Shown here: in pieces, positions 1-9,010 of the stretch
Layout: the number at the start of each line of letters is the position of its first letter
How positions within the stretch are numbered: position 1 is the stretch's first letter
DNA from: Deltaproteobacteria bacterium
GTDB lineage: Bacteria; Myxococcota; Myxococcia; SLRQ01
Direction of reading: 5' to 3'
Assembly: GCA_029210625.1 (NCBI GenBank)
Contig: JARGFU010000028.1
Span: 1-61,034, forward strand
DNA: 61,034 nucleotides
The notes under the pieces: model-generated
Databases searched by the model: none
Told to the model about the DNA's origin: nothing
The model's input: the letters and a program-made list of their open reading frames with translations, nothing else
Made by a program: the position numbers and the translations under genes

Positions 1-118
1 CGCCGCGCCGGCGACCGAGCCAGCCGCCGCGCCGCCGCCGGTGGCCCGCCCCCCCGCGGGCGCCGCACCCTCGATCGACGCGCCGCCACCGGTGGCGAGC
101 CCCGAGGCCAACGAGTAG
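1..118 (+). CDS. C-terminal tail of a Pro/Ala-rich protein (5' end outside window)
   Basis: An open frame enters from the left edge and stops with TAG at 116-118. The 38 visible residues are almost only Ala and Pro with a few acidic residues, ending in SPEANE. Such low-complexity tails are common linkers or tails in this group and say nothing about function. The next gene starts 114 bases downstream on the same strand. Function unknown; the frame choice rests on composition and on the stop preceding a normal intergenic gap. Confidence 0.5.
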   Translation, partial: AAPATEPAAAPPPVARPPAGAAPSIDAPPPVASPEANE

Positions 119-232
119 CACTCTCCTGTCGCTTCCTTTTGGGGACACCAACCCGGGAAGCGGTTAGAGTGGGGTACTGCCCTCCAACTGCCTCTTCCTG
201 GCAGGAGGAGGCTCTCGACTGCTGGAGGCCAG

Positions 233-3200
233 ATGGGGCTGTTCGACGAGCCGGGGCTGGCGACACTCTTTCCCAGATATCTCTTCCTCGAGCCTCTTCT
301 GACGGGAGCCCGGGTCCTCGAGATCGGCACGGAGGGCCACGAGGCCAGCCGTACGGGCGCCTTCCTGCGAGAGCGGGGGGCCCGCAGCGTGACGGTGCTC
401 GCGCCGGGCCTGCGGCCCGGGAGCGCCGATGGGGTCGAGCACGCCGCCCTCGGCGAGGGCGGTGAGCTGCCCGCGAGCCTGCCCGGAGGGCCCTTCGACC
501 TCGTGATCTGCACGGACGCGGCCTTCCTGGTGGAGATGCTGCCCGAGATCGAGGCGCTCCTCTCCCGTCGCGGCCGGGTCGTGGCCTGGGCCCGGGGGGG
601 TGAGGCCCGGGCCCCCGAGGGCCTGCTGCGCGAGCCGGAGGAGGGTCTGGACTACGCCGAGCTGGTGGAGCCCCTGAACGAGCGCTTCGCCTCGGTGGAG
701 GTGGTGGTGGAGTCCCCGGTGATGGGCGTCTCTCTCTCCCCCTTCGGGGTCGAGGAGCCCCTCCTCACCTTCAACGACCAGCTCCTGGCCGACGAGGACG
801 AGGCCAGCGCCTACCTGGTCATCGCCGGAGAAGAGCCGGCCGAGCTCGAGGAGCAGCACCTGGTGCAGCTGCCCTCCGAGGAACTCGGAGAGGCCCTCGA
901 CGAGGTGCTCGCCGAGGAGCAGGCGGCCGCGCCGGATGCCGTCGCGAGGGAGGAGCTGGAGGCGGCGCTGGCCTCGCTGCGAGCCCGCCTGCGGGACGCA
1001 GAGGAGGCCCGCGGGGCCTGGCAGCAGGAGGCCGAGGGTCTCCGGACCGACGCCGAGGACGTCGCCTCGGAGCTGGAGGAGGGCCGCGCCGCGCTGCGCC
1101 GCCTCGAGGATCTCCAGGTGCAGCTGGCCGACGCCCGGCTGGAGCTGGAAGAGCAGACCCGCGCCATCACCGAGCTGGAGGCCCGGCGGGACGAGCGCGA
1201 GAGCTGGCTCGAGGGGCTGCGGGACGAGGTCCAGAAGCTCGAGCAGCAGGCCGCGCAGGAGGCCGAGCGGGCCGCCGACCTCGAGAAGGTCCTGGCGAAG
1301 GAGCAGAAGGCCCACGCCGCGGTCCAGGAGCAGCTCGAGGCCGGGGTCGCCCAGGTCACGGCGCGGGTGCGAGAGCGGGACCAGGCCCTGGAGCAGGCGC
1401 GCTCCGCCCGGGAGAAGCTCGAGGCCCTCCAGGAAGAGCTCGAGGCCTCTCAGGCCGCGCGCGGCAAGGCCGAGACCGCGGCCGGCGAGCTGCGGGCCGA
1501 GGTGGAGGCCACCCGCGCGCAGCTGGCGGCGGCCCGCGAGGCGCTGCAGCAGAGCGAGGCCGAGGCCGAGCGCGCCGGCTTCGACGCGGCCCAGGGCGCC
1601 GCCCGGGTCGAGGCCCTCGAGGCCGAGCTCGGCGAGCTCCGGGAGCAGCACCAGAGCGAGGTGGCCCGGCTCGAGGAGGAGCTGCGGGCCGAGCGGGTGG
1701 AGATCGAGACGCTGCGGGCCGTGCGGGAGGGGCTGGAGAGCCAGCTCGCCGCGGCGGAGGGCGAGGCCAAGAGCCTGCGCGCCGGGCTGCGCGAGGCCCG
1801 GGAGGAGCACGAGAAGGCCGAGGCCGCCTGGGGCGCCGCGCGCCGCAGCATGGAGGAGGTCGCCTCGCAGGCGGCCGAGAGCTCGCGGGCGGCCCTGGCA
1901 GAGAGCCGCCTCGCGCGGCAGACCCTCGAGTCGAGGCTCCAGGATCTCGAGTCCGAGCTCGACGCCGCGGCCGAGCGCGAGCAGGCCCTCGGCGCCGCGC
2001 TGGAGGCAGCGCAGGAGGAGGCCGGGCGGGTGGAGCTGGAGGCCCAGGAGTGGGAGGGCCAGGCGGCCCTGGCCCACGAGCAGCTCGAGAACCAGAACGC
2101 CGAGCTGGAGGCGCAGAGCGCCGAGCTCGAGGCGCTCCGCGAGGGTCAGGAGGAGCGCGAGAGCTGGCTCGCTGGCCTGCGCGGGGAGGTGGAGAAGCTC
2201 GAGGAGGAGCTCGCCGGCGCCGCGGAGCGAAACCGCGAGCTGGAGAAGGCCCTCGAGAAGGAGCAGAAGGCCCACACCACGACCCGCGATCAGCTCGAGG
2301 CGGGCGCCGCCCAGACGGCCGCCCGGCAGCGAGAGCGGGACGAGGCCCGGGAGGCCTCGCAGGCGTCCTCGGAGAAGCTCGAGGCCCGCGAGGCGGAGCT
2401 CGAGGCCCGCGAGGCAGAGCTCGCCGGGCTGCGCGGCGAGCTGGCGTCGGTCCGCGAGGCGGCGGAGGCCGCCAGGGCCGAGGCCGACGAGGTCCGCGCC
2501 GAGCGGGAATCGCTGCGCGAGACGCTGGCCTCGACCCGCGAGACCCTCGAGAAGATCGAGGCCGAGGCGGAGGAGGCCCAGTTCCGGCTCACCCAGAGCG
2601 CGGTGGAGCTCGAGACCCTCACCCGGGAGAAGGAGGGCCTGCAGGCCGAGCTGGGCGCCGAGCGAGAGCGCCTCCAGGCCGAGCTGGGCGCCGAGCGAGA
2701 GCGCCTCCAGGACGAGCTGCGCGAGGCGCAGGAGCGGCTGGCCGGCGTCGAGGCCCTGCTCGGCGACACCCGGGAGGCGCGAGAGGGCGCCGAGGCGGGC
2801 CTGAGCGAGGCGCGAGAGCAGCAGGAGAAGACCGAGGCCGAGCTGCGCGCGGCCCGCGAGAAGCAGGGCGAGATCGAGGCCGAGCTGGGCGCGGCCCGCG
2901 AGAGGCAGGGTGAGATCGAGGCCGAGCTGGGCGCGGCCCGCGAGCGGCAGGGCGAGGTCGAGGCCGAGCTGCGCGGCGCGCAGGAGCGCCTCTCCGCCCT
3001 CGAGGCCGAGCTGAGCGAGGTCCGCGAGGGCCGGAACGGCACCGAGGCCGAGCTCGCGGGGCTGCGGGAGCAGCTCGAGCGCGAGCAGGCGGCCCGCGCC
3101 GAGCTGGCCGCCGCCGCCGAGGAGGCGGCGGGCCGGGAGTCCGGGCTCGAGCAGGAGCGGGACGAGGCCCGGGAGCGGATCGCGGCCCTCGAGGCCTCCC

Positions 3201-4402
3201 TGGCCGAGAGCGAGGCCCGGGAGCAGGCCTCCCGGGAGCGCGCCGAGGCGGCGGAGGCAGAGCGGGTGGGGCTGGCCGATCCCGCCGAGCTCGCGCGCCT
3301 GGAGCAGGAGCTGGGCAGCGCCCGCGAGTCGCTGGCGGCCTCCTCCGAGGCCGGCGAGCAGGCCCGGGCGAGGGTGGAGCGCCTGGAGGCCGAGCTCGGA
3401 GAGAAGGCCGGGCTCGACCGGCAGACCCTCGAGGAGCTCGAGGCCCGGCTCGCCGAGGCGCAGGGCGCCCGGGACGAGCTCGCCGGAGAGCTCGCCGGCG
3501 CGAAGCAGGCCCTGGAGGCCGCCACCGCCTCGCTGGACACCGTGCGGGGAGAGCGGAGCGAGCTCGAGGCGCGCCTGTCCGCCAGCGAGGAGGAGGCGAC
3601 CCGCCTGCGGCAGTCCGGCGAGGCCGCGGAGGTCCGCGCCGCCCAGGCCGCGCAGGCCGCCGAGGAGGCCCGCGCCCAGGTCTCCGCGGCGGCCGCCGCG
3701 GCCATCGACCCCGCCCGGATCGAGGAGCTCGAGCAGCAGCTCGCCGCGGCGCGCAAGACCGCCGCCGAGCGCGAGCAGCAGCAGCAGGCGCTCGCCGACG
3801 GCCGGGCCGCGGCGGAGGAGAAGCTCGCCCTCGAGCAGGCCGCCCGGGCCGCCCTCGAGGAGCGGGTGAGCTCCCTGGAGGAGGCTGCCCGGAGCGCCGC
3901 CGAGGCCCCGCCGCCGCCGGCCCCGGTCGACGAGGGCCGCCTCCACGAGCTCGAGGGCCGCGTGAAGGAGCTCAAGTCGCGCTGGGCCGAGACCCAGGCG
4001 GCGCTCCAGGAGCGGGACGCCGCGCTGGCCGAGGCCCAGGAGGCCCTCGCGGCCAGCCAGGGCGCGCCGGACGCCGCCGCCGAGCTCCAGGCCGCCCTGC
4101 AGCGCAGCAGCGAGCTCGAGGCCGCGCTCCGGCAGACCCAGCAGGTGGTCCAGCAGCTCCAGCAGGCCGCGGCGGCGTCGCCGCCCGCGGGCGCCGCGGC
4201 CGGCGGCGACGCCGAGGTGGCGGCCGAGCGGGATCGCCTCAAGGCGCGGCTCGCGGACCGCGAGGCAGCGCTCGAGCAGCTGAAGGCGGATCAGGACGGC
4301 CTGATGGCCGCCGTCGCCCAGCTCAAGCAGGCGCTCCGGACCAAGGAGGAGTCGGTGACGATCCTCCAGCAGAAGCTGCAGGCCGCCCGGGGGGGCGCGT
4401 GA
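233..4402 (+). CDS. Methyltransferase-like domain fused to a giant coiled coil (1389 aa)
   Basis: Residues ~1-190 look like a Rossmann-type SAM methyltransferase fold: RVLEIGTEG near residue 30 resembles motif I, and FDLVICTDAAF near 90 followed by a Gly-Arg turn resembles motifs IV/V. Catalytic competence cannot be judged. From ~residue 215 to the C terminus the protein is nearly continuous Glu/Ala/Arg/Leu coiled coil, interrupted by a short Pro run near 1225. An ~85-residue block starting ERESWL is duplicated (DNA ~1195-1455 and ~2155-2410), and there are perfect 11- and 14-residue tandem units around 2640-2970. The ATG at 233 follows GGAGG. The stop overlaps the dapF start by 4 bases, so translation is likely coupled. 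Large coiled-coil proteins in myxobacteria often serve as scaffolds; that role is inference here. Confidence 0.85.
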   Translation: MGLFDEPGLATLFPRYLFLEPLLTGARVLEIGTEGHEASRTGAFLRERGARSVTVLAPGLRPGSADGVEHAALGEGGELPASLPGGPFDLVICTDAAFLVEMLPEIEALLSRRGRVVAWARGGEARAPEGLLREPEEGLDYAELVEPLNERFASVEVVVESPVMGVSLSPFGVEEPLLTFNDQLLADEDEASAYLVIAGEEPAELEEQHLVQLPSEELGEALDEVLAEEQAAAPDAVAREELEAALASLRARLRDAEEARGAWQQEAEGLRTDAEDVASELEEGRAALRRLEDLQVQLADARLELEEQTRAITELEARRDERESWLEGLRDEVQKLEQQAAQEAERAADLEKVLAKEQKAHAAVQEQLEAGVAQVTARVRERDQALEQARSAREKLEALQEELEASQAARGKAETAAGELRAEVEATRAQLAAAREALQQSEAEAERAGFDAAQGAARVEALEAELGELREQHQSEVARLEEELRAERVEIETLRAVREGLESQLAAAEGEAKSLRAGLREAREEHEKAEAAWGAARRSMEEVASQAAESSRAALAESRLARQTLESRLQDLESELDAAAEREQALGAALEAAQEEAGRVELEAQEWEGQAALAHEQLENQNAELEAQSAELEALREGQEERESWLAGLRGEVEKLEEELAGAAERNRELEKALEKEQKAHTTTRDQLEAGAAQTAARQRERDEAREASQASSEKLEAREAELEAREAELAGLRGELASVREAAEAARAEADEVRAERESLRETLASTRETLEKIEAEAEEAQFRLTQSAVELETLTREKEGLQAELGAERERLQAELGAERERLQDELREAQERLAGVEALLGDTREAREGAEAGLSEAREQQEKTEAELRAAREKQGEIEAELGAARERQGEIEAELGAARERQGEVEAELRGAQERLSALEAELSEVREGRNGTEAELAGLREQLEREQAARAELAAAAEEAAGRESGLEQERDEARERIAALEASLAESEAREQASRERAEAAEAERVGLADPAELARLEQELGSARESLAASSEAGEQARARVERLEAELGEKAGLDRQTLEELEARLAEAQGARDELAGELAGAKQALEAATASLDTVRGERSELEARLSASEEEATRLRQSGEAAEVRAAQAAQAAEEARAQVSAAAAAAIDPARIEELEQQLAAARKTAAEREQQQQALADGRAAAEEKLALEQAARAALEERVSSLEEAARSAAEAPPPPAPVDEGRLHELEGRVKELKSRWAETQAALQERDAALAEAQEALAASQGAPDAAAELQAALQRSSELEAALRQTQQVVQQLQQAAAASPPAGAAAGGDAEVAAERDRLKARLADREAALEQLKADQDGLMAAVAQLKQALRTKEESVTILQQKLQAARGGA

Positions 4403-5295
4403 GCGAGCTCCTCTCCTTCTCGAAGTACCAGGGCCTCGGCAACGACTTCGTCCTGGTCGACGGGCGGCAGGCCGAGCTGGGCCTGGAGGCCGCGGAGGTT
4501 CGCCGCATCTGCGAGCGCCGCCTCGGCGTGGGCGCCGACGGGATCCTCGAGCTGCGGAGGCCCGAGGACCCGGCCGCCCTGGTGCAGATGGTGGTGCACA
4601 ACGCGGACGGCAGCGTCGCCGAGAACTGCGGCAACGGCCTGCGCTGCGTGGTCCGCCACCTGGTCCGCACCGGTGAGGCACCACCCGAGGGCGAGATCGT
4701 GATCGAGACCGGGGCCGGGCCGGTGCGCGCCCGCCTGGAGGGCGAGGAGGTGGAGGTGGAGATGGGGGCCGCGCGCTCCGACGCCGCCTCGCTCCAGCTC
4801 ACCGGCCCCCTGGGCGAGAGCCCGGACGACGATCCGGACGAGCCCCTCCTCCAGGTCTCCCTGAAGCTGAAGGACCGGAAGGTGGAGGGGACCGGCGTCT
4901 CCCTGGGCAACCCTCACCTCGTGCTCTTCGACGCCTCCCGCGAGCAGGCCGAGGCCCTGGGCCAGGAGATCTCGACCCACGAGCGCTTCGCCGCCGGGGT
5001 GAACGCCGGCTTCGCCCACCTCGCGGCGGACGGCGGGATCGACCTGACCGTCTGGGAGCGGGGCGCCGGCCTGACCCTCGCCTGTGGAACCGGCGCCTGC
5101 GCCGCCGTCGCCGCGGCGGTGGCGACCCGCCGGCGGCCCTCGGGGCGCTGGATCGAGGTCCGCCTGCCGGGCGGGCCGCTGAAGGTGAAGGCCGCCGAGG
5201 ACCTCTCCCAGATCTGGATGCGAGGCCCCGCGGTCCACGTCTTCGACGGCCGCCTCGAGCGGGTGGCTCCGGCGGACGGGGAGGACGAGGCGTGA
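4399..5295 (+). CDS. dapF: Diaminopimelate epimerase DapF
   Basis: DapF interconverts LL- and meso-diaminopimelate in the cytoplasm, supplying lysine and peptidoglycan precursors. The 298-residue length is slightly above the family norm. The N terminus KYQGLGNDFVLVD, the first catalytic cysteine in ENCGNGLRC (Cys77) and the second in LACGTGAC (near residue 230) are all present. The start is GTG at 4399 inside the GTGA overlap with the upstream coiled-coil gene; the stop makes another GTGA overlap with the following regulator. This places a housekeeping wall-precursor enzyme inside a regulatory or scaffold operon. Confidence 0.97.
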   Translation: MSELLSFSKYQGLGNDFVLVDGRQAELGLEAAEVRRICERRLGVGADGILELRRPEDPAALVQMVVHNADGSVAENCGNGLRCVVRHLVRTGEAPPEGEIVIETGAGPVRARLEGEEVEVEMGAARSDAASLQLTGPLGESPDDDPDEPLLQVSLKLKDRKVEGTGVSLGNPHLVLFDASREQAEALGQEISTHERFAAGVNAGFAHLAADGGIDLTVWERGAGLTLACGTGACAAVAAAVATRRRPSGRWIEVRLPGGPLKVKAAEDLSQIWMRGPAVHVFDGRLERVAPADGEDEA

Positions 5296-7118
5296 AGCGG
5301 ATCCTCGTCGTCGACGACGAGCTCTTCTTCCGGGAGCTCTTCCACGACTACCTCACCGCCAACCCCGAGTGGGAGGTGGAGGTCGCCGGCGGCGCCGAGG
5401 AGGCCCTCACCCGCTTCGAGCGGGGCGGCATCGACCTGGTGATCTCGGATCTGGTGATGACCGGGACCGACGGCCTGCAGCTGGTGGCGGCCCTGCGCGA
5501 GCGCAAGCCCGAGCTCCCGGTGGTGGTGGTCACCCAGCGGGACGACGTGAAGGCCGCGGTGGACGCCCTGCGGCTGGGCGTGAACGAGTACCTGATCAAG
5601 CCGGTCGATCGGGAGATGCTCCACCTCGCGCTCGCCCGCGCCTTCGCCACCACCGGGCTGCGCCGCGCCGCCGAGCGCCTCGAGAAGGTGGAGGAGGAGT
5701 ACCTCGCCTCCGAGCGCCTCTACCGGGCCTGCCTCCAGCTGGTGGAGGAGACCGACCCCCTGCGGCTGCAGGACGCCATCCTCGAGCAGCTCACTCGCCT
5801 CACCCAGGCCCAGGGCGCGGCCCTCTGGTTCGGCCCGGGCGACGGCAAGCGCCCCTTCGCGCTCCTGGCCCACGCCGGGGTCGTCGATCACGAGGCGCTG
5901 CCCTCGAGCTTCGACCTCTCCGAGGACACGCCGGCGGCCGCTCGCCTGCGGGAGCAGGCCGCCTACGTCGAGGGCAGCGAGCGCCTCCTCCTGCCCCTGA
6001 TCGTCGGCGCCCGGCCGGTGGGGGTCGTGCGGCTCTCGGACAAGCTCTCCGGGGACTTCGACGAGCGGGACGTGATCCGGGCCCGCACGGTGGCGAACTT
6101 CGCCGCGGCCTCCCTCTCCAACGCCCGCCGCTTCGCCCAGCTGCAGCGGGTGGGCCTGCGGGACCGGGACACCGCCGCCTACAACCTGACCTACTTCATC
6201 GACTACGCCGGCAAGGAGATCTACAAGGCGCGGCGCTACCGGCGGGCCTTCTCCCTGGTCTCCCTGCAGGTCGACAACCTCGGCCTCATCCGGAGGGCGC
6301 TCCCGGCGGACACGACCCGCACGATCCACCGGGCGCTGATCCAGGCGGCCCAGGCCGTCATCCGCGACTCGGACATCCTGGCGAAGGTCACCGACGACAC
6401 CTTCTACCTGCTGCTGCCCGAGACCGACTACTTCGGGGCGATCATGTTCGCGCGCCGGGCGCTGGCGGGCTTCCGCACCGCGCCGGTGATCGAGCGGCTG
6501 AGTGTGCCGCCGATGATGGTGGTGGGCTGCGCCGCCTTCCCGAGCGATGGGGACGACTTCGACGAGCTGATCCACCAGTGCCGCCGCCGGCAGGACGAGG
6601 TGCGCGCGAGCCCCTACCGGAAGCTCCACCTCGAGGGGCATGGCTTCTGGGATCTCTTCGAGGCCCTCCACCAGGCCCCCGAGGCCACCGTGGCCTCCGG
6701 CAACGCCGGCCGCCGCTGCGGCCTCGACGGCACGACCCGCCAGGTGCTCCTGGCCGAGGTGGCCCGCAAGCTGGAGCGCGAGACCGCGGTGCGGGGCCTG
6801 GTCTACTACGGAGCCCCGCGGATCGACGGGGAGATCCCCCTCGTCGCGGGCCTGGAGCCCGGCGAGAAGTTCGAGACCCAGGTCTACCTCCTCGGCCGAA
6901 GCGTCATCGACTGCCCGGATCGCACCAGCGTCACGGCGGTCAACCTGCCGGACGAGCGCCGCCTGGAGGACCGCCACTTCCTCCTCATCCTCACCGAGAC
7001 CGCTCACTACGCCTGGCTGGAGCAGGGCAAGACCGTCTATCAGACCAGCGACTCCACCCTGGTGCAGGCCCTGGTGGCCCGCATCCAGGAGACCTACGAC
7101 CTCCAGCGCCACCTCTAG
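5292..7118 (+). CDS. Response regulator: REC - GAF-like - degenerate GGDEF-like - C-terminal domain
   Basis: Residues 1-125 are a canonical receiver: acidic pair Asp8/Asp9, phospho-acceptor Asp53, Thr81 and Lys103. A short helix leads into a GAF-like region (~145-280). Residues ~290-400 align in pattern with a diguanylate cyclase fold (strand FSLVSLQVDNLG, then ILAKVTDDTFYLLLPE), but the GGDEF signature is replaced by VTDDT, so cyclase activity is unlikely and a binding role is possible. The last ~190 residues are not recognised. It begins at GTG 5292 overlapping dapF by 4 bases and is followed after 12 bases by a second receiver protein, so both probably come from one transcript with the coiled-coil gene. 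Confidence 0.85.
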   Translation: MKRILVVDDELFFRELFHDYLTANPEWEVEVAGGAEEALTRFERGGIDLVISDLVMTGTDGLQLVAALRERKPELPVVVVTQRDDVKAAVDALRLGVNEYLIKPVDREMLHLALARAFATTGLRRAAERLEKVEEEYLASERLYRACLQLVEETDPLRLQDAILEQLTRLTQAQGAALWFGPGDGKRPFALLAHAGVVDHEALPSSFDLSEDTPAAARLREQAAYVEGSERLLLPLIVGARPVGVVRLSDKLSGDFDERDVIRARTVANFAAASLSNARRFAQLQRVGLRDRDTAAYNLTYFIDYAGKEIYKARRYRRAFSLVSLQVDNLGLIRRALPADTTRTIHRALIQAAQAVIRDSDILAKVTDDTFYLLLPETDYFGAIMFARRALAGFRTAPVIERLSVPPMMVVGCAAFPSDGDDFDELIHQCRRRQDEVRASPYRKLHLEGHGFWDLFEALHQAPEATVASGNAGRRCGLDGTTRQVLLAEVARKLERETAVRGLVYYGAPRIDGEIPLVAGLEPGEKFETQVYLLGRSVIDCPDRTSVTAVNLPDERRLEDRHFLLILTETAHYAWLEQGKTVYQTSDSTLVQALVARIQETYDLQRHL

Positions 7119-7130
7119 GTTCCCTCGACC

Positions 7131-8636
7131 ATGGCCGAGAACTCCTCCCGCCGGATCCTGATCGCCGATGGCGACGTGCAGAGCACGCGCCGGCTCGCGG
7201 CGGCGCTGCGGGCCCGCGGCCACCAGGTGCTGACGGTCTCCAACGGATCCAAGGCCCTCGAGGTCGCGGTGATGCGCGCGCCGGAGGTCGTCATCTACGA
7301 CTCCAGCTGCCCCTTCATCGATCCGGCCACCTACGCGGAGATCATCCGGGCCAACCCCCGCACCTCGGCCATCCCCCTGCTGGTGGTGGGCAACGAGGAT
7401 CCCTCCAACCGCTTCCGCAGCGGCTTCCGCGAGGCCTACGTCCAGAAGCCCTTCAACGTGGACGAGGTCCTCTCGCGCATCCGGCAGCTGGTGCAGCGCG
7501 CCGAGGCCGCCGACGAGGTGAAGCGGGAGGGGGAGCTCGAGGGGCAGCTCACCCAGCTCCCCCTCTCCGATCTCCTCCAGATGCTCTCCATGAACCGCCG
7601 CAGCGGCACCCTGCACCTGAGCCGCGAGGTGCCGGGGATGCAGGAGGAGGAGACCGCCGAGATCTTCGTCTCCAACGGCTTCGTCCTCGACGCCCGCAGC
7701 CGGGAGACCAAGGCCGAGAAGGCGCTCTACCGCCTGCTGGCCTGGAGCCGGGGCACCTTCCTCCTGGAGCCGGGCGAGCCGCGGGTCGAGCGGCGGATCT
7801 CGGCGCTCACCGAGGAGCTCCTCCTCGAGGGCATGCGCCAGCAGGACGAGCTCGCGGCGCTGGCCGATCGGATCCCGGCCCCGGAGGCCGGGCTGGCCCT
7901 GGCGATCGACCCCGATCAGCTGCCCGACGGCCTGCACCCGGTGACCGAGGAGGTGCTGGGCCTGATCGAGACCTTCCGCCGCACGGACGACGTCATCGAT
8001 CAGTGCCGGGCGCCGGACCTGGAGGTCGTCCGCGCCCTCACCACCCTCATCGACCGCCAGCTGGTGAAGGTGCTGGGGCGCTCGAGCGGGGAGGGCGGCA
8101 CGCCCCTGGTCTCGGAGGCGGTGGCCTTCGCCCTGATGGGGCGGCCGGTCGTGCGCCGGCGGGGCCGGAGCCTCGAGCTGGAGCTCTGCGTGGTGCTCCG
8201 CTCCGCCCGCAGCCTGCGGGCCCTGGGCAACGCCCTGCGCTCGGTGCAGGGTTGGCGGCCGCAGAGCGACCTCTCCTCCCGGGAGCTGCCCCTGGGCGAG
8301 CTGGGCTCCATCCGCCTGGGCGACTCGGTGAGGGTGATCCTCCTGGCGGTGCCCGCCGACGATCGCTACGCGCCGATCTGGGGGCTGGTGGGGGGCGAGA
8401 GCCAGGGGGCGATCTTCCTGATCGACGGAGACGAGACCGCCTTCCACCCCGTGATCCCGCACCTGCTGGAGCGCGACCGGCCGGTCGCCGTGGTGGGGGA
8501 GGCGCCGATCTGCCTCGAGCGCCTCGGGCCCGCCGCGATCGCCGTCAGCGATCTCCCCGCGGGTCTGGCACGAGTTCTGGAGCGTCTCGCTCGGCGGCAA
8601 GGCGCAGCAGCGGACCGGTTCGCTCCGAGAGGATGA
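7131..8636 (+). CDS. Receiver-like protein with DUF4388/PATAN-like domain (501 aa)
   Basis: Residues 7-125 form a receiver: ILIADGD, candidate acceptor Asp57 in VVIYDS, and Lys in YVQKPFN. The loop after Asp57 (SSCPFID) departs from the usual MPxMDG turn. Residues ~140-255 match the DUF4388/PATAN pattern: LEGQLTQLPLSDLLQML, a SGTLHL strand, FVSNGFVLDA and a YRLLAWSRGTFLLEP end. The remaining ~240 residues include a GTP-binding-independent alpha/beta region (SVRVILLAVPADD, VAVVGEAPICLERLG) that I cannot name. DUF4388 proteins are common in myxobacteria and cyanobacteria, often in surface motility or polarity signalling; that role is inferred. ATG 7131 has only a weak ribosome binding site, consistent with translation from the upstream gene. 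Confidence 0.85.
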   Translation: MAENSSRRILIADGDVQSTRRLAAALRARGHQVLTVSNGSKALEVAVMRAPEVVIYDSSCPFIDPATYAEIIRANPRTSAIPLLVVGNEDPSNRFRSGFREAYVQKPFNVDEVLSRIRQLVQRAEAADEVKREGELEGQLTQLPLSDLLQMLSMNRRSGTLHLSREVPGMQEEETAEIFVSNGFVLDARSRETKAEKALYRLLAWSRGTFLLEPGEPRVERRISALTEELLLEGMRQQDELAALADRIPAPEAGLALAIDPDQLPDGLHPVTEEVLGLIETFRRTDDVIDQCRAPDLEVVRALTTLIDRQLVKVLGRSSGEGGTPLVSEAVAFALMGRPVVRRRGRSLELELCVVLRSARSLRALGNALRSVQGWRPQSDLSSRELPLGELGSIRLGDSVRVILLAVPADDRYAPIWGLVGGESQGAIFLIDGDETAFHPVIPHLLERDRPVAVVGEAPICLERLGPAAIAVSDLPAGLARVLERLARRQGAAADRFAPRG

Positions 8637-8913
8637 GCAGCCCGAAGGCCCGGGCCTCCAGCACCGCCTCGCGGCGCAGGCGCAGCGAGGGCCGGTCGAT
8701 CGCGATCCGCACCCGACCTGCCTCGTGATGCAGGCGCAGGTCCGAGCTGTCCTCGAGGCGCTCGAGATCGCGCTCCAGGCTGCGCAGGAGGCGATGGGCG
8801 CGCAGGGCGGCCCTGCCCTCGGGGGACGCGAAGGTCTCGAGGCTGCGATTGCGGGAGAGGGGGTTGCCCGGATCGCGCAGACGCCGTAGCAGCTTGAAGG
8901 CGAGGGGGTGCAT
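8545..8913 (-). CDS. Small hypothetical protein, 122 aa
   Basis: Minus-strand frame beginning ATG at 8913 (MHPLAFKLLRRLRDPGNP) and ending TGA at 8545, overlapping the 3' end of the convergent receiver gene by 92 bases. It is Leu/Arg-rich and mostly helical, with one amphipathic strand pair (RVRIAIDRPSLRLRREA). It fills an otherwise empty gap and has the third-position GC bias of its neighbours. No ribosome binding site is evident; a TAGATT -10-like hexamer lies 11 bases upstream of the ATG, so a very short leader is possible. No family recognised. A longer upstream ATG at 9132 would run through the signal-peptide region of the next gene and is not preferred. Confidence 0.5.
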   Translation of the reverse strand: MHPLAFKLLRRLRDPGNPLSRNRSLETFASPEGRAALRAHRLLRSLERDLERLEDSSDLRLHHEAGRVRIAIDRPSLRLRREAVLEARAFGLLILSERTGPLLRLAAERDAPELVPDPRGDR

Positions 8914-9010
8914 CGTGAGGGGAGAATCTAGACTGGTTTCGGGTCGATCCGATCCCGCGCGGCTCGCGCAGCGGGTGACAGTCCCCGGTGGGGAGGGTAA
9001 GAATCCCGCC

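Noticed and set aside
164-4684. A 1506-codon open frame on the minus strand opposite the coiled-coil gene
   Set aside because: It mirrors the Glu/Leu/Ala codons of the plus strand (giving Leu/Gly/Arg-rich sequence) and arises from high GC with few stop codons. The plus strand has a start, ribosome binding site and dapF coupling.
4914-8600. A 1228-codon minus-strand open frame opposite dapF and the two receiver genes
   Set aside because: Composition rich in Gly/His/Gln/Arg/Val with no recognisable domain; it crosses three well-supported genes on the other strand.
8971-9009. Leader before the TPR lipoprotein gene resembling the end of an FMN riboswitch (GGTGACAGTC...GGGGAGGG)
   Set aside because: The conserved 5' half of the FMN aptamer is absent upstream and the gene is not linked to riboflavin. 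A GCGGG/CCCGC stem around the ribosome binding site remains, but no known class fits.
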